DNA of 64,000 bases. It comes from Russula earlei. Taxonomy: Eukaryota > Basidiomycota > Agaricomycetes > Russulales > Russulaceae. The translations under genes and the position numbers were made by a program. Where the stretch lies: NCBI GenBank assembly GCA_025769875.1, contig JAGFNK010000021.1, positions 1 through 64,000 of the forward strand, read 5' to 3'. Below, piece after piece: positions 21,575 through 34,240 of the stretch. The notes under the pieces were generated by a model. That model was not told the origin of the DNA. It did no database searches and saw nothing but the letters and a program-made list of their open reading frames with translations. Numbering within the stretch: position 1 is the stretch's first letter; each line of letters opens with the position of its first letter.

Positions 21575-22625
21575 GTTCCTAAATGCCCTGGCAAAAATCA
21601 TCCTTCGTGTCTTGCCTCATAGTGCTGTATGACAAATATCATCATCGTCCATGACATACCATACTTTTCTTGAATGGCCACCTCATAATCGCTGATAGCG
21701 CTTTCGTAGATCTCCTAGGTCGAATGCCTGTACATAGAGAAAATATGCATTTCATCATGAAAATCTCGGGGTCCATTGAATCAGCAGATGAATTTGTCCG
21801 GCACTAGCTACTCGGTTTGAAGACAGTTGTTCGATTGGGCGCTCATGTCTGCCTGCACAGTCAGCCAGCCGTCCACGCTTACTCGTTTCGAGAGCCCCCA
21901 CCACCCGCTCAGCACACACGAGCAGTGCGACGAACAGACTCGCTGCGAAACCTGTTCGATATCTCGAAGCGATGTCTGGGCCTACTATACACAGCACTCG
22001 TTGACTCGTGTCTGTACAAGGCCACGTTCAGTGTAAATACAGTACATTGGGGCATACACCTACTACTCTCCGATTTGATGTCATGTCAGTCCGACCCAAC
22101 GTACTACTCTACTCTATATACTATACACAGACGACCCTTCACATGGTCACGGTGTCGATGGCCGTGCATAACGCAGTCATGAAACCAGATTCAAAAGATA
22201 ACCGAGAAGATGGAAAGTTGGTGACCTCCGTCATGGCACTCACAAAGTCCGTGGCGTGCATCATGCAAACCGAGCCTCCGAGGCTCGGGCCGGGAGGACG
22301 TCAAGCGTGTGAAGAACTTAGGTAAGGGAAGCCAACGCCCCTGAGACGAGACGTTCAGTTTGGTGACGAGAGATTGCGACAAAAGATTCGGCTTGCCTTG
22401 ACTACAGGCAAGCTAACACGCTTATATACATCCTGAGAAGCGACAAGACACTACTTCAGGACTCTGATCGACGTGTCACAGAGCTCGTCTGGTGGCACGA
22501 ACTCGAAGTCTTATCACCTCACGCCCGACCTTTCCCGAAGGGGCTGTCGATGTAAGTCATTACTAATATAAATCAACTTGGACTTGGAAACCGCAGCAAA
22601 GGTCTTTTCTGTTGTGTGAAGTAGC
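21575..22625. other. Intergenic gap, no gene supported
   Basis: About 1.05 kb between the permease and the P450. Short frames in both directions (for example 21817-22182 and 22008-22325) overlap each other and show no family features. The last 60 bp hold the P450 leader. Confidence 0.5.
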
Positions 22626-24681
22626 ATGGCAGACGAGTCCCTTCTCAGGACGTCCTTCCTCGCGCTTGCGGGCATTTTTGTCTTCTTGATCATTAGCTGG
22701 TATAGTAAAAAGGATCCCCTAGTCAGCACCATAACTTTCAATTGCTCTTGCATGCTGACCTATTATTTTCAGCTCGATGCCATCCCTACCGTAGGATTCT
22801 CCGACCCTATACTCTCCTATATCTCAGCCATTCGTTATTACATCGATGGCGTACGCATGCTCAAAGAGGGTTACCAGAAAGTGATCGCTCTTGCCAGACC
22901 CTTCTTCCTCGCGTAGAGTTGACCCTACTGTGTTTTAGGCAAGACCGGGGTTATTCAAAATTGCAACGCTCAAGACATGGATGGTTTTGCCTGCAAGTCA
23001 AGAGCTTGTTGAGGACATCAGGAAAGCGCCAGATGACGTTTTGTCTCAACACGAGCCACTTGAAGAGGTATGCGTCGCATATCTGTAAGGTCGACCTCGA
23101 CTCATACCTGATGCCGCCCCTGTCAGTTCATCCAAACCACTTATACACTAGACTTCATGGACAAGCACAGTTCCTATCACAATGATGTCATACGTTCAAA
23201 CTTGATCCGCAACATCCCTAAGATCTTCCAGGATTTGTATGATGAGATGATATTAGCCCTGGATGATAGGATCCCTACAACCGATGAAAGTGTGTCTTCG
23301 TGTTTGGCGGATAAAAAGTACGCAGAACTAATCAAGGACGTAGACTGGGCCAAAATATCCCTCATGCCAACGATTCAACAAGTGATCTGTCGCATATCCA
23401 ATCGCGTATTTGTCGGCACGCCCTTATGTTCGTAATGATACATCCCTCCTTGCATTCGCCCGTTGCTGATGCCCGATAGGCCGGAATCATGATTACCAAA
23501 GGCTCAATCTGAACTTTGCAATTAATGTTTTGAAGTCTGCTGCCATCATCAGAATTTTTCCGGCCTTTTTTAAGCCGTTCGTCATCGTCACGATCCGTGT
23601 GGTTGCTCCGCTGAATAAACGCTAGCGTCGTTGTGCGCGTCATCTCCAAGCTTCCCTCTCAATTTAAGCTGGAAACGGAGTTTCTCAGACCTATGTTTGA
23701 GGAGCGTTTAGCAAAGATGAAAGATCACAGTCAGGGGGACTGGGATGATAGGCCGGTTTGTCGGTCTGTTTCCTACATTGCGCTCACTTTGCTAATTGAC
23801 TGACATACAGAATGACCTGCTCATGTGGTTCATGAACGAGGCCAAAGGTATAGAGAAGTCACTCGATGCCGTGATCCGTCGGATGCTCGCGGTAAACTTT
23901 GCAGCTATCCATACGACTTCCATCGTGAACAATATTCTCCATGCTTTGTGAGGCGTTCCTAACTATTTTGCGTTGCAGACATTCACACAAGTATTGTATC
24001 GGCTTCTTGCCAATCCGGAGTGTATCGAACCTCTCCGTCAAGACGTCGAAGCCGCGGTGGCAGTTGAAGGGTGGACAAAGGCCGGGTTGGACAAAATGCA
24101 CAAGGTGGACAGCTTCGTGCGCGAGACCCAAAGAGTCGATGGCCTGGGCATTCGTTCAGTTCTTTCTCCAGAGCTTCACCTCAGGTGCTGATACGCCGTG
24201 TTCTTAGAGGTGCTAGTCCGGCTCGCTCTGCGCCCATTTACGTTCTCCAACGGCACGACTATCCCTGCGGGCACACTGGTGGCGGCTCCACTAAACGCCA
24301 TCCATAGAGATGAAGAGATATACTCGGATCCTGAGGAATTCGAGGGCTTCCGCTTCGCAAAGCTTCGGGAGGACAGTAAAGATGGCATGGCGAGTAGACA
24401 TCAAGCTGGCATGACATCTCCCGCACACCTGCCTTTCGGACACGGCCGACTCGCATGGTAAAAATTTTATTTTTTCCTCATGTGATCTCCGCCTACAATG
24501 CATCCGTAACAGCCCCGGACGTTTTTTCGCGGTCACCGAGATGAAAGCCCTGCTCGCGCATATCATCGTAACATATGATCTCAAGCTCGAGGAGGGAAAG
24601 AAAGTTCCACGCCAGATTTGCATTGCCTCGTCCTTGATCCCTGGGAATACCGATATACTGTTTAGGAAGCGCCAGAAGTAG
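22626..24681 (+). CDS. Cytochrome P450 monooxygenase (ent-kaurene-oxidase-like)
   Basis: The gene starts at 22626 with a membrane anchor (LALAGIFVFLIISWYSK) and ends at TAG 24681 after LFRKRQK. About ten exons; the span fits the usual ~500 residues. Recognisable in order: the FKIATL..MVLPASQELVEDI region near 22960, the helix-I region near 23850-23950, the ExxR helix with FVRETQR (about 24113), the RPFTFSNGTTIPAGT block (24230-24275), and the haem loop FGHGRLACPGRFFAVTEMKA (24438-24550), in which the Cys codon is split by an intron. It uses O2 and a reductase to oxidise an unknown, probably terpenoid or steroid-like, substrate at the ER membrane. The exon boundary near 24150-24210 is uncertain. 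It is not in an evident biosynthetic cluster. Confidence 0.88.
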
Positions 24682-25830
24682 GACATTCTCCGCAGATCGT
24701 CGGACACACTGTAATTCTCTGTAGTAAGATGCGAGTGCAATGACATGTAACAGTTATCTCCTGATTCTTGCGATGAACCGTCCTCGGACTCGACGCAAGA
24801 CTGATATCCAGTGCAGCAAAGGAACCTACAAGATCACTCGCAAAGGGATATGCGATGTCGCGCGAGACAAGTGATGATACCTCTGGTCGTCGTGGATACT
24901 TTCGTAGTCAGTGTGGTAAAGCGATCACCTTCTTGTGGGGTCGGTACCGTCAATATCCTTCTCTCATTCACGCGAGACACTCGTCTTCCATCCGGGCGAT
25001 CTTTGCCCGAGATCGTGTCCAGCGAAGGTGTGGTGGAAGACGTGGGACCATTGTGATGTTGTGCGGGTGAGACCGAGGGGTCCGTTTTACAGCAACGTCG
25101 CAAAACTTCCTGCCATAGATACCGTCGAGGTCGAAGAATAGGGAGGGTGAGTCTCGTCCTCGCGCCCACCTGCCAAAGATAGCATACGTTCGGCCCGGCC
25201 TCAGGCTTGCTCGGGGATCTGCTCCCGGTTGCAGCGCAACTCGTCCAACTCCCCTCGACGGCCTCGCCGGAGAAACCCCCAACGACAAACGCAAAAGTTC
25301 CCAGCTCGCGACGTGTGATCCGTCCATCATGAAGGTCCGTCGGTTGGACACGTGCCGTTCCTTCCTCTCACCTTCACTCATGACAAAAAAGCCAGGGACC
25401 ACCGGGACCACCACCCTGTCAATCTGAAGGCTAGAGATTTCTCTCATCTTCGATATGCGCCGCGACGTGCCGCCGCGCCGAGTGCGCAGTCGACTGACTG
25501 ACAGCCACTTTTTTTTCTTTTTGTTTTCTAACAGCGTGCGCTCTTCAAGCCTGTTTATCCAAGAACACGTACTCTCAAGAGAAGTGTGCGGAACATATGC
25601 GCGATCTCTACAAGTGCTGCCAAACTCTGTACGATGCGACCGACGGTCACGGCGAATCAACTGCGTGTCCCATGCCGGGCGTTGTACGCAGGTGGCTCAA
25701 AGCCCATCTCGCCGGCACCGCATGGCATTGAGATGGTATCTGAGGGACGGGTATATGGGGCTCTGCGCTGCACGTTATCCACGCCAACTGAGCTGCTATG
25801 CGGCCGGGAGAGGCGCTGTATCATAATATC
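24682..25830. other. Intergenic gap, no gene supported
   Basis: About 1.15 kb between the convergent P450 and helicase genes. It is CpG-rich host-type DNA. Frames such as the 230-codon minus frame at 24968-25660 lack domains and have the arginine- and serine-rich look of out-of-frame GC-rich DNA. Both 3' ends lie here. Confidence 0.5.
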
Positions 25831-28800
25831 CTACGCCCACATCGCCTTGAACTTGACATCAATGTTGTTCGTTATGCTGTCGACCACCTCGTACACCCTC
25901 CAATCTCTGTCAAAGACGCCGCGCGGCCTTTTGAACGTGCTCGGCTTGGTCTCGTCCGCCGCCTCTTCCCACTCGGCTGCTTCAGACGACTGGTATCCGC
26001 TGTCCTCGGACACATCCATCCCCTCGTTGTCCAGGTCGCTCTCGCATGACGCAGCCTCAGAGGCCTTGGACATGCTCAGCAGCAAGTTCTCGAGATCACC
26101 CCGGATGGTCATCAACGTCAGGTAGAACGCCTGGAGGACGAACCACACGTCGCCGCGGCGGAGGCCGTTCATGTTCACGAGGGCGTCGACTTGGCCGTGG
26201 ACGAAGAAGTCGTACAGGTATGCGTTGAGCGGCTGCTTGGGGTGCAGGATGTATTCGAACGTCGGAATGGCATGTTCGTTCAGGTGGACGCCTTGTCGCA
26301 CCGTGCGGGCGAGCTCCATGACGTCGCCGAATGTATCGTCGTGGCCCGAGGTGGCGACGAAGAGCGAGCGAGCCTTGGGCTGCACGGCCGTCTCTGCTAG
26401 GTGAGCGAACAGGGAGGTCCGCGGGCGGGTGGATGTGTCGGAAGGACCGACGACGACCCCGCTAAGCGGCAGTCGATTATCAGGTCCTAGTTCGTCCGCG
26501 TGCTGTGATGAGAATGCCAGTACATATGCTCTGAAGATGTCGAGGGTCTTCTTTTGCTGCGCGAGTAGTACTGCACGGGCCTTGGGATGTAAGGGCGCCA
26601 ACACCACGCAGGAAGGTCCCTTTTGTACGAGGTTGCAGATGTTGCTGGTCGTCGCATAAACATCGGGTAGATATCTACGGCCAAAGAGATGGCACAGGAT
26701 GACCACGAGATCTCGTTCCGCCTCAACGAGGCTGGTCTGCGAACAAACATCGTGGATAACGCCACTTTGTAGGAGTACAGCGAACGCAAAGTTGCTGGGT
26801 TCGGTATAACAGAGATGCGAGGCAATCCCAAATACGTTGACAGGTTTGCCCTCCTGGCTTAGGAGGTGGGCACGACGCAGATAATCGACGCAGAACCTGA
26901 CGTGGTGCAAGAGCTGATTTTTCCCCACGTTGCAGCCGAAGCTGATATGTGGAAGTCGGAGGATGCTACGAATCGCGTGGACGGCATAGGGCGCATGATT
27001 CGAACCCTCCAGGAGGTTGAACAGACGCAGCACCATTGTCGATGAGAGCGGAAACGTCCCGGTGAGACGCGGAAGCCTCGAAAGTAGGATCCGATTGATG
27101 CGATCCAGGGGTATTCCGTAGAAGATGACTCTGCCCAATAGATCGAATCCTCGACGACCGGCTCGTCCAGCGCATTGGCGGAACTACTCCATTCTCGTGA
27201 GTATCGGCAATGTTTTTTAACGCAATGGAAGGCAACTGACCGTGAGCGCGGTAAGGAAAGGGGAGTCCCCACAGAAAACCGACGACTTCGTTGGCGCGTT
27301 GATTCCCAGCGCCAGGGTGCCTTGAACGAGATGTGTCAAAATCACTTCGGTACATCCACGAGGGCGGACAATTTACCTGTTGCGATGACGACTCGAAGGA
27401 AGCCAAGGCGAAAAAGTCTGAGATCCAGTACAAAGGCATTAGTAATCTCTTATGTGTGTCGGGACAAGACGACGACGTCGGCGCACCTCTCCACAAGGAC
27501 GCGATATGTCTTATTCATCCCGCTATGGTGAACGGCAATGCCTCTCCGCAGTGCCTCGAAGAGAAAACCGGGAGTCGAGGTCCAACTCAGCGAGGCGACG
27601 TCCTCGCGAAGTTCCTCCTTGGAGTATGACGAGGCGCCGGCAAAGGAGAACCGCGGGGAAGGGTCCTGCGGATCGAAGTAGCTCTCCCATGAGTGGTGTT
27701 GGTCCTGTTGAGATGGAGGGATATCGTCCTCATCCGGATTCCTCTTCCGAGCTGCCGCCTTGTGCGCGACTCGCCCGTTTTTCTTCTGACGCGCTTTCCA
27801 AGCCTCCCACTTGGCCACTTTCAGCTTCCACTCGGGACTTTGCACCCTCCAAAGTTCCTCGGCCTCTTCGAGCGTGTTGAGAAGGTGTGTGGCCATCAAT
27901 AAGCATTTGTGACGATCAAAGTTGAACAGAAGCGCTGGCTGCGCAACGTGTCATCTTCAACCGCAAAATCGAACAGGAAGGAAGCAAGAACGGCGTACCA
28001 GGCCATTGGTTGCCTGCAACTCTGATAATAGGTGAATAAGGCCAGAAAAGAACACAGAAGGGCTCGGAGCTGTATTGAGGAGCGACTTGGGCGTTTCCTT
28101 GAGAAGGGGATCTTCAACCTCTTTGACCATCTGCTGCAGTGGAGACGAGGGGTCAAGAGCATTGGGCGCTGCAACCAGGCGTGCCAAGACATTCTTGACA
28201 TCAGCCTCGTAACGCAGCACGTCCTTCTGCCGGATGAACGTATCGCGGGAAAAGAAGGCAGTTGGATCCAGTCGTTCCGCATCGGCAATATTTTGGCTCG
28301 TCAATACCTCGTACACATGGAGTAAATCTGCAGTTTCTAGAGACAGATCTGGTGGCATTGACCCAGCGAAGGACAATGTAGAGACAGGGTGGATAAAGCG
28401 CGTCATTTCAACCCGGGGGCGCTCGCTATCAAGTCCGCGGAAAGGTTGATCGTTACTGAGTAGTTGAGGGAAGTACGCGAACTTCCGAAGGTGCGAATAG
28501 CGATGGGGATAATGGATGAACTTGTGCTCGAACCCCTTTGCCCTCTGCACGCTCTCAAGCCATGCATTAAATTTCTCCGGTTCGCCGATAGTCGCCGAGA
28601 GTCCACTGCAACCAAGACATGTCAGAGATCGTATATATATTGTGAAAGATTCTATGAGAAACAAACATGATAGGACAAGGAGCCAGCAGGATGATTTGCT
28701 CCCAGACTGTCCCGCCGTCATTTTGACCGATCATGTGGATCTCATCTAGTATAATCCTTTGTTCTCTTGGCCGTTAGGTCAAGGGACGACGGAATCCCGC

Positions 28801-31800
28801 GGAAGTCTTACCGCCTGATTCGCGGGATCCACGTTCTTGCCAAGGGTGGGGAAAGAAGGATGATCGCCAACATCTCCGGTACTGTAACAAGGATTTGGCA
28901 TTTGTGGGAATCATGCACACGGTAGTCCCTCGTTTGTATACACCAGAAAGTATCTGCGGCTTTCTCAATATAGAATTTTTAGACATATCGAGGTCTACTC
29001 ACGTCCATCAACTTCCTTGTGAAACCGTGCGTATACCTCCGCGGCCACTTGATTCACAAGGGCCTTCGACGGGGCTACATACACGAGTATTCCATCGTCA
29101 GATTCACGAAGGACCTTCTCCATCGCGTAGAATGATAAGAATGTCTTTCCGGCACTCGTCGGAGCTGTAGTTTACACGTCTGCTGAACAACAAGGACAAT
29201 ATTGACCTTTGAGAGGCAGCTCACCTACGACCAAGAGAGAACTCTTTGGCTCGTCCAAGCAGTCAAGCACCTCGCGTTGCCACGCATCGGGTTGGAAGCT
29301 GACTCGAGGATCCGGAGCGCTATCCATACTGCGATCCATATAATCTCCGAAGGCCCTCAGTTGCCAGGTCACTGGGCTCTCCCTGATGGCCATAAACTTA
29401 TGGATGGGTTTGTTACTCTTGGGTTTGAGCAGCTTAACGAATTTGAACGTCATCTCACGATTATCTTGCAATCTGTTGGAGGCTTCGTCCTCGAGGGGGG
29501 CAACGTACTCGCTAAAACCTAATGCGACCATGATGCCGGCCAGGACACCTACCGCCGTTTCCGTCAGGGAATCGCTGGTATATAGCTCTTTGACTATGCG
29601 CATGATGGCCACGGTGTAATGATCATGGACGATACGGTCCTCGCGACGGTGTTCAGCCATCCATTGTTCAATGGTCAGATGGAGCCTGTAGAGCTGAACC
29701 TCGACGGATAGCCATCCAGCATGAGTCTTGGGGTTTTGAAGCAGGCGTCGGAGTCCGGACATCTTTTCTTCGTGACTTGCCATCTGTTCCACTTGGCGAA
29801 GCTGCTCCAGCCACCATTCCTGAGAGGAGCGATCTTCCTTGGCTTTCTTCTCCTCAGCATGCTTCTGGCGGATGCGATCTCGACCAGATGGTCTAGTGGG
29901 CTTGACCTTCTTTTTCTGATTTCGAAGGATGTTTCTATCAGTCCTCTGAGGCGTGTCGATGAGAACTTGGCACAAATGACCAATTATCAGCGAACATACA
30001 TCTTTGTCTCGCTGCCGTTTGCAGATCAGAGGGCCATCGATGATTTCTGAGATCTTTCGTCCCGTGGGAGGAATCAGAGCACTCTGCAATACTCTGCCTG
30101 ATGCGCCAGTCAAAGTGGCAGCGAGTCGATGCATATGCAACATAAAACGTTGCGTGCGTCGTAGCTGCCTTTGACGGGACCACTGGTCGGCTTCCTTCAA
30201 CCCATCTCCGCCTAGGTGTTTGGGTAGTATGGTACGGTGGTGGTCATGCCAGTGCTTGGTATCCCAGAATGAAGTACCCTGACTGAATTCCAACCGAGTA
30301 GACGGTGAAGGTGTGTCTTGATCCGAGACCGTGACGTGCACAACAGCAAGCTCGTCGTCGAAGATGGCATTGTGAAATGGTAGGAGTGTGAACACTGTAG
30401 CCTCTTCATGCGAGCCCGCGCATGATGGCTCAGGATCTGTACTATTTAGAAAGCTGGCGGAGAGCTTGGTAAAGTCTGGTAATGGTGCATTCACGGATCC
30501 CCACACAGCCTCTAGCCGAGTCGAGATCTCTGGTCCTACAAGTTCCGCGAGTGCGTTCGTTCCGAGATGTGCACGGGATATTGTATGATGAAGAATGCTG
30601 GTGAATATCTTGCCGTCCATATCGACGAAGCGATTGGTCTTCGAAACGAACCCTGCTAGGACTGCGTAGACTTCGGGCAGAAATGCTCCAACAAGCATGG
30701 CAACGAGGTCTTCGTTCAAGACTTCGTGCTGGCGAACTCTCTCGGAAACTGAAAGGCTCGGGAGAATCATGATATGCAGCACAAAGAGTGAGGTGCATTC
30801 CCAGAAGAAGTCCGGGACTTGAGTATGATGCATGACGAGGCAGTAGAGGACCTCTTTGAGCCAAAGATCTAGATCGTTCAAGGAGGACGGTGTGACGTGT
30901 AGAGGCTCAAGAGACATCTGCGAAACTTGACTTTTCAACTTGTTCTCGAGCTCAAAGGCACCGGCTTCCACGGCATTCCAAAGAGAAGGTGGGGATGAAC
31001 GGCGAGTTTCCAATCCAAATCGTTCTTCAAGCACGAAAGAAAACATCTGTACTTTATCCATATGGATTTGGCAGCCGTGAGATGGAACCAACCCACCTTG
31101 GAGTCGCGAAACTCTGCCGCGCGTAGCAAGGTGACGCCAACGCCCGATGTAAGAAGGCCAAAAATAAAGGTACGTTGAATGAGGATTCGCGCAGCCATTT
31201 CATAATCACCGTCGTCAGGCGTTCCGCCATCGTTCAGCATGACAAACATCGGCTTAACAGCCATTAGCAGAGCCGATCGGTCTGGCCTTAAAAAACTACC
31301 TTTGTTCGTTGACGGTGAGCGTTCCAAGCTGGGTCCGTCAAGCCCAAGAAGGCATACACTTCCAAACCCATTTCGGAGGAGTGCTCGACAAGGTGACTGA
31401 ATAATAGCGCTCTGGCAAGCAAACGTGATGTCACCAAGAGCTCGTTACCTCCTTTCAGGGTGAGGTGACGAGTATCTGGGGGAAGAAATGAGACAGACTC
31501 GGAGTCAGGGATAGACCTTCAAGCAAGGGACATTAAAAGGACTCGCCCTCCCAGAAGACTATATCGAAGACTGCGGATCTCCTGGACATCTCGTTCAGGA
31601 GCCGCTCCATCGAGTGAACAGCGTGCAGAACTTGAAAACTGGTATCTACAAAATTAGCAAACGATGAGACAGATGTCACTTCCTCATATATATGATAGTA
31701 AGCGGACTCACCACCGGTGCCGCGCGCAAGTGACAGCAGAGGATCGTCGAGAACGTGCTGCAGCAATGACTCTCCTGAGGACAAAGCATCAAAAAAGCGG

Positions 31801-32044
31801 TAGTAGCTAAAAGTGAGAGTGGATGACCATCGAGTATAAATCTCTCGTTGCCAGCATAGTCGCCAATCAGGTCCATCCAACGCGACTTGTTTCCTGCGAG
31901 CCGCTTGTACCAATGGTCGTCGATATATTTCAATGCCTCGATTGCGTCCATCTTCTCCTCCGCACCGGCGTCACCGTGGCCACCGTCCCCAGTGCCGGCG
32001 AAGGCGACGTCATCGAAAGCAAAGTCAGTCGGATCCACGATCAT
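25831..32044 (-). CDS. DDX60-like superfamily II RNA helicase
   Basis: A very long minus-strand gene from ATG at 32044 ([17 protein letters not shown]) to the stop at 25831, with several introns and roughly 1,800-1,900 codons. The N-terminal block [18 protein letters not shown] and the following [13 protein letters not shown] region are typical of the DDX60 family. Helicase motifs in order: [13 protein letters not shown] near 29270, Walker [19 protein letters not shown] (about 29165-29110), DEIH at about 28747-28736, LSATIGEP near 28600, HHSGMN near 27510, GTLALGIN near 27300 and [12 protein letters not shown] (about 27175-27140). The long C-terminal part (27138-25831) ends in an acidic tail with [12 protein letters not shown]. 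Family members are Ski2-related cytoplasmic RNA helicases; the vertebrate member is an antiviral factor, but the fungal role is not established. Confidence 0.87.
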
Positions 32045-34240
32045 GCGCGGGCAGAGCATTGGCCGCCCGTGCGTAGCGTAGCACAGCCTAGGGTTGTGGG
32101 TTCGCGAGCTGTGAGAGAAACCGGCTTTCTCTCTCGAGGGGTGTCTTTTATATCACAAGACGTCTCCCATGGAAAAACGGACGGCCAAAGTGATCGATCC
32201 GAAAAATGGGTGCAAAAGCACCTCAAGCACCCTCCTTCGCACGCCCCCGTTCAGTTGGATCAACGCAGACGGCCCTTCCCGAGAGGGCACATATAATAAC
32301 GGACGCTGGAAGGACCATGACCGCGCTCTCTGGTTATCTTTTGACCGGAAGGGTTGCTGCGCAAGGTTGTGACTATCGGAGCGGTACTCACCGGGTGGCG
32401 CTTAGATAGAAACCGCTGCGGGTCTCGACCTCAGTGCCTCGTGTGTGCTCGAATATTGAAAAGCTCAGTACCAACTACATTCCGGACGCCCGCTCACAAC
32501 ACCTGGGGACGGACCAATCCGCATCAGATATGAACTATGGACGACACGCACAAGAGCCCAGAGCACTGCGGGGTGGATGTGGAGGAGAATGACGGGGCGG
32601 GGGCACGCGAGCATCAGTAAAGATGGATTTTAGTTTCCATTGGTTTCTCACCTCAGGAAACCGAAAAAAACCAGCGGAAACCAGGAAACCAGGAGACTGG
32701 GAAACCCATGTCTGGTTTCCCGGAAACAACCTGAGAGTATCTTTCATGGAAACCTAATGTTGAGATAAAGAGTAGCCGAAGCGTTTGACGCGTCGGCCCA
32801 AACTGCCCGGGCGGCCCACAGGCCCGGACCACATAAGCGTTTCAGCTCAGTTGCTGAAACGCGATAACAAAATTGATAGTGTGATCTAAGACAATCGGTA
32901 GCTAGCACATAGCGATCGTGAAAACAATTTGATAGTTACTAGACAAAATAATTAGGGACACTCTCAGATACTTAAGAGCATCATACATACAGTAGATACT
33001 TCAGTTTCTTCTCACAGAAACTGAAGTAAGTACTTACTATCTCACGATCTTATCAGTAGCTGATTACGCGTTGTAGTATCATTTTATTAGGTAAATATGA
33101 CACAAGAAGTTTCTTCTCACAGAAACTGAATATCATTTTATTAGATCTACTACGATCTAATCTTCCTTATCACTGCGTGATTCAACACCTAAGAAACTAA
33201 CAGAAACCTGTCGAAAGTATGGAAACTGGTAGAACTATAGTATAGTAGGAAAAAAATCACTGAAAATGGTCAGAAATAGGGTATATGTTGTTTCTACTTG
33301 TAATTGGAAGTTGATTCAAGCTGGTAGGGATCTAAGCCTTGAGGGGACTCTCAGGTATATACAGATCAGCATGGAATGCAGATATCATCAAGGCATCAGC
33401 ACGATGAAGGGATTCATCGTCACCATTGTTGTCTGCATATTCCAGTGCAAGGTGCCAGCGTCGCTCACTCAGATGGTCAATGTGACCATAGAAAACTTGA
33501 ATTGTTTTCCAGTGTGCTTCATGATGTCTACCAGGTTTCCCAGTTTCTGGGTTTTCAGTTTCCGGAAACTGGGAAACCAGCAGAAACCAACAAAAACCCA
33601 GGAATTTTTTTTGTGGTTTGCTGATGAGGACGGGGGAGATGGGAGACAAGACGACAGAATGGTTTCTTTTGCCCCCCTTAACAGTAAGATTTTTATAAAG
33701 TATAGTAAACAGTATCATAACAGACGTAGGTTCGGGGCGAGTCGCGATTGACCCGTATCGTATCATATGTCCGGAAACTTACATTGTCTTAACGAGAATG
33801 TCCGTTTTATCAGTCAACAGTCTGTGCGCTAAAGGCGCGTTTTCCACCAGGATGAGTTGCCTTACTTGTGACCATCTGCGCGACGATCATAAACCGGTTG
33901 CACTAAGCCTGAATGCTGGGCTGTTTATGGTCACAGAGAAAGTTGAAACTGGGTGAGCTTGTCGTACTGTATGGAAATAAATAATGTCACCTCAGCGGGG
34001 GAAGCACATCGTGTTGCCATCAGAAGCCTGGCCAATATGGTGACACGATCCAGGGTTTCAGGACTCACCGGGTACTCACCAGTAATCAGCAATCTGTAAG
34101 CAACAGGGTAATAGGACACGATATTTCAAAGGAACTCAATTCACGCTGCATGTTCATGTAAATGGAACTGATGACAATAACTGCCGTAAAACAAAAACAA
34201 AAACGTAACGGATATTAAAATCAACGCCCATTCAAAAGCC
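32045..34240. repeat. 2.2-kb gap with GAAACTG/CAGTTTC-rich repeat
   Basis: From about 32620 to 33680 the sequence is crowded with the word GAAAC and its complement GTTTC. Examples are the hairpin CAGTTTCTTCTCACAGAAAC at 33002, a near-identical copy at 33108-33128, both followed by TGAA, and the 16-bp perfect palindrome CAGTTTCCGGAAACTG at 33556-33571. ATCATTTTATTAG is repeated at 33079 and 33131. AT content is higher than in flanking genes. No gene is supported: the frames at 33266-33751 (plus) and 33332-33766 (minus) overlap and have no family. It may be a decayed transposon or satellite-like DNA. 32045-32250 would hold the helicase promoter. Confidence 0.5.

Noticed and set aside
22626..24681. 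P450 as part of a secondary-metabolite cluster
   Set aside because: Neighbours are a sulfate permease and a DDX60-like helicase; there is no synthase, other oxidase or cluster regulator nearby.
24968..25660. 230-codon minus frame between P450 and helicase
   Set aside because: No start context, domain or codon pattern; it overlaps several similar frames in GC-rich spacer DNA.
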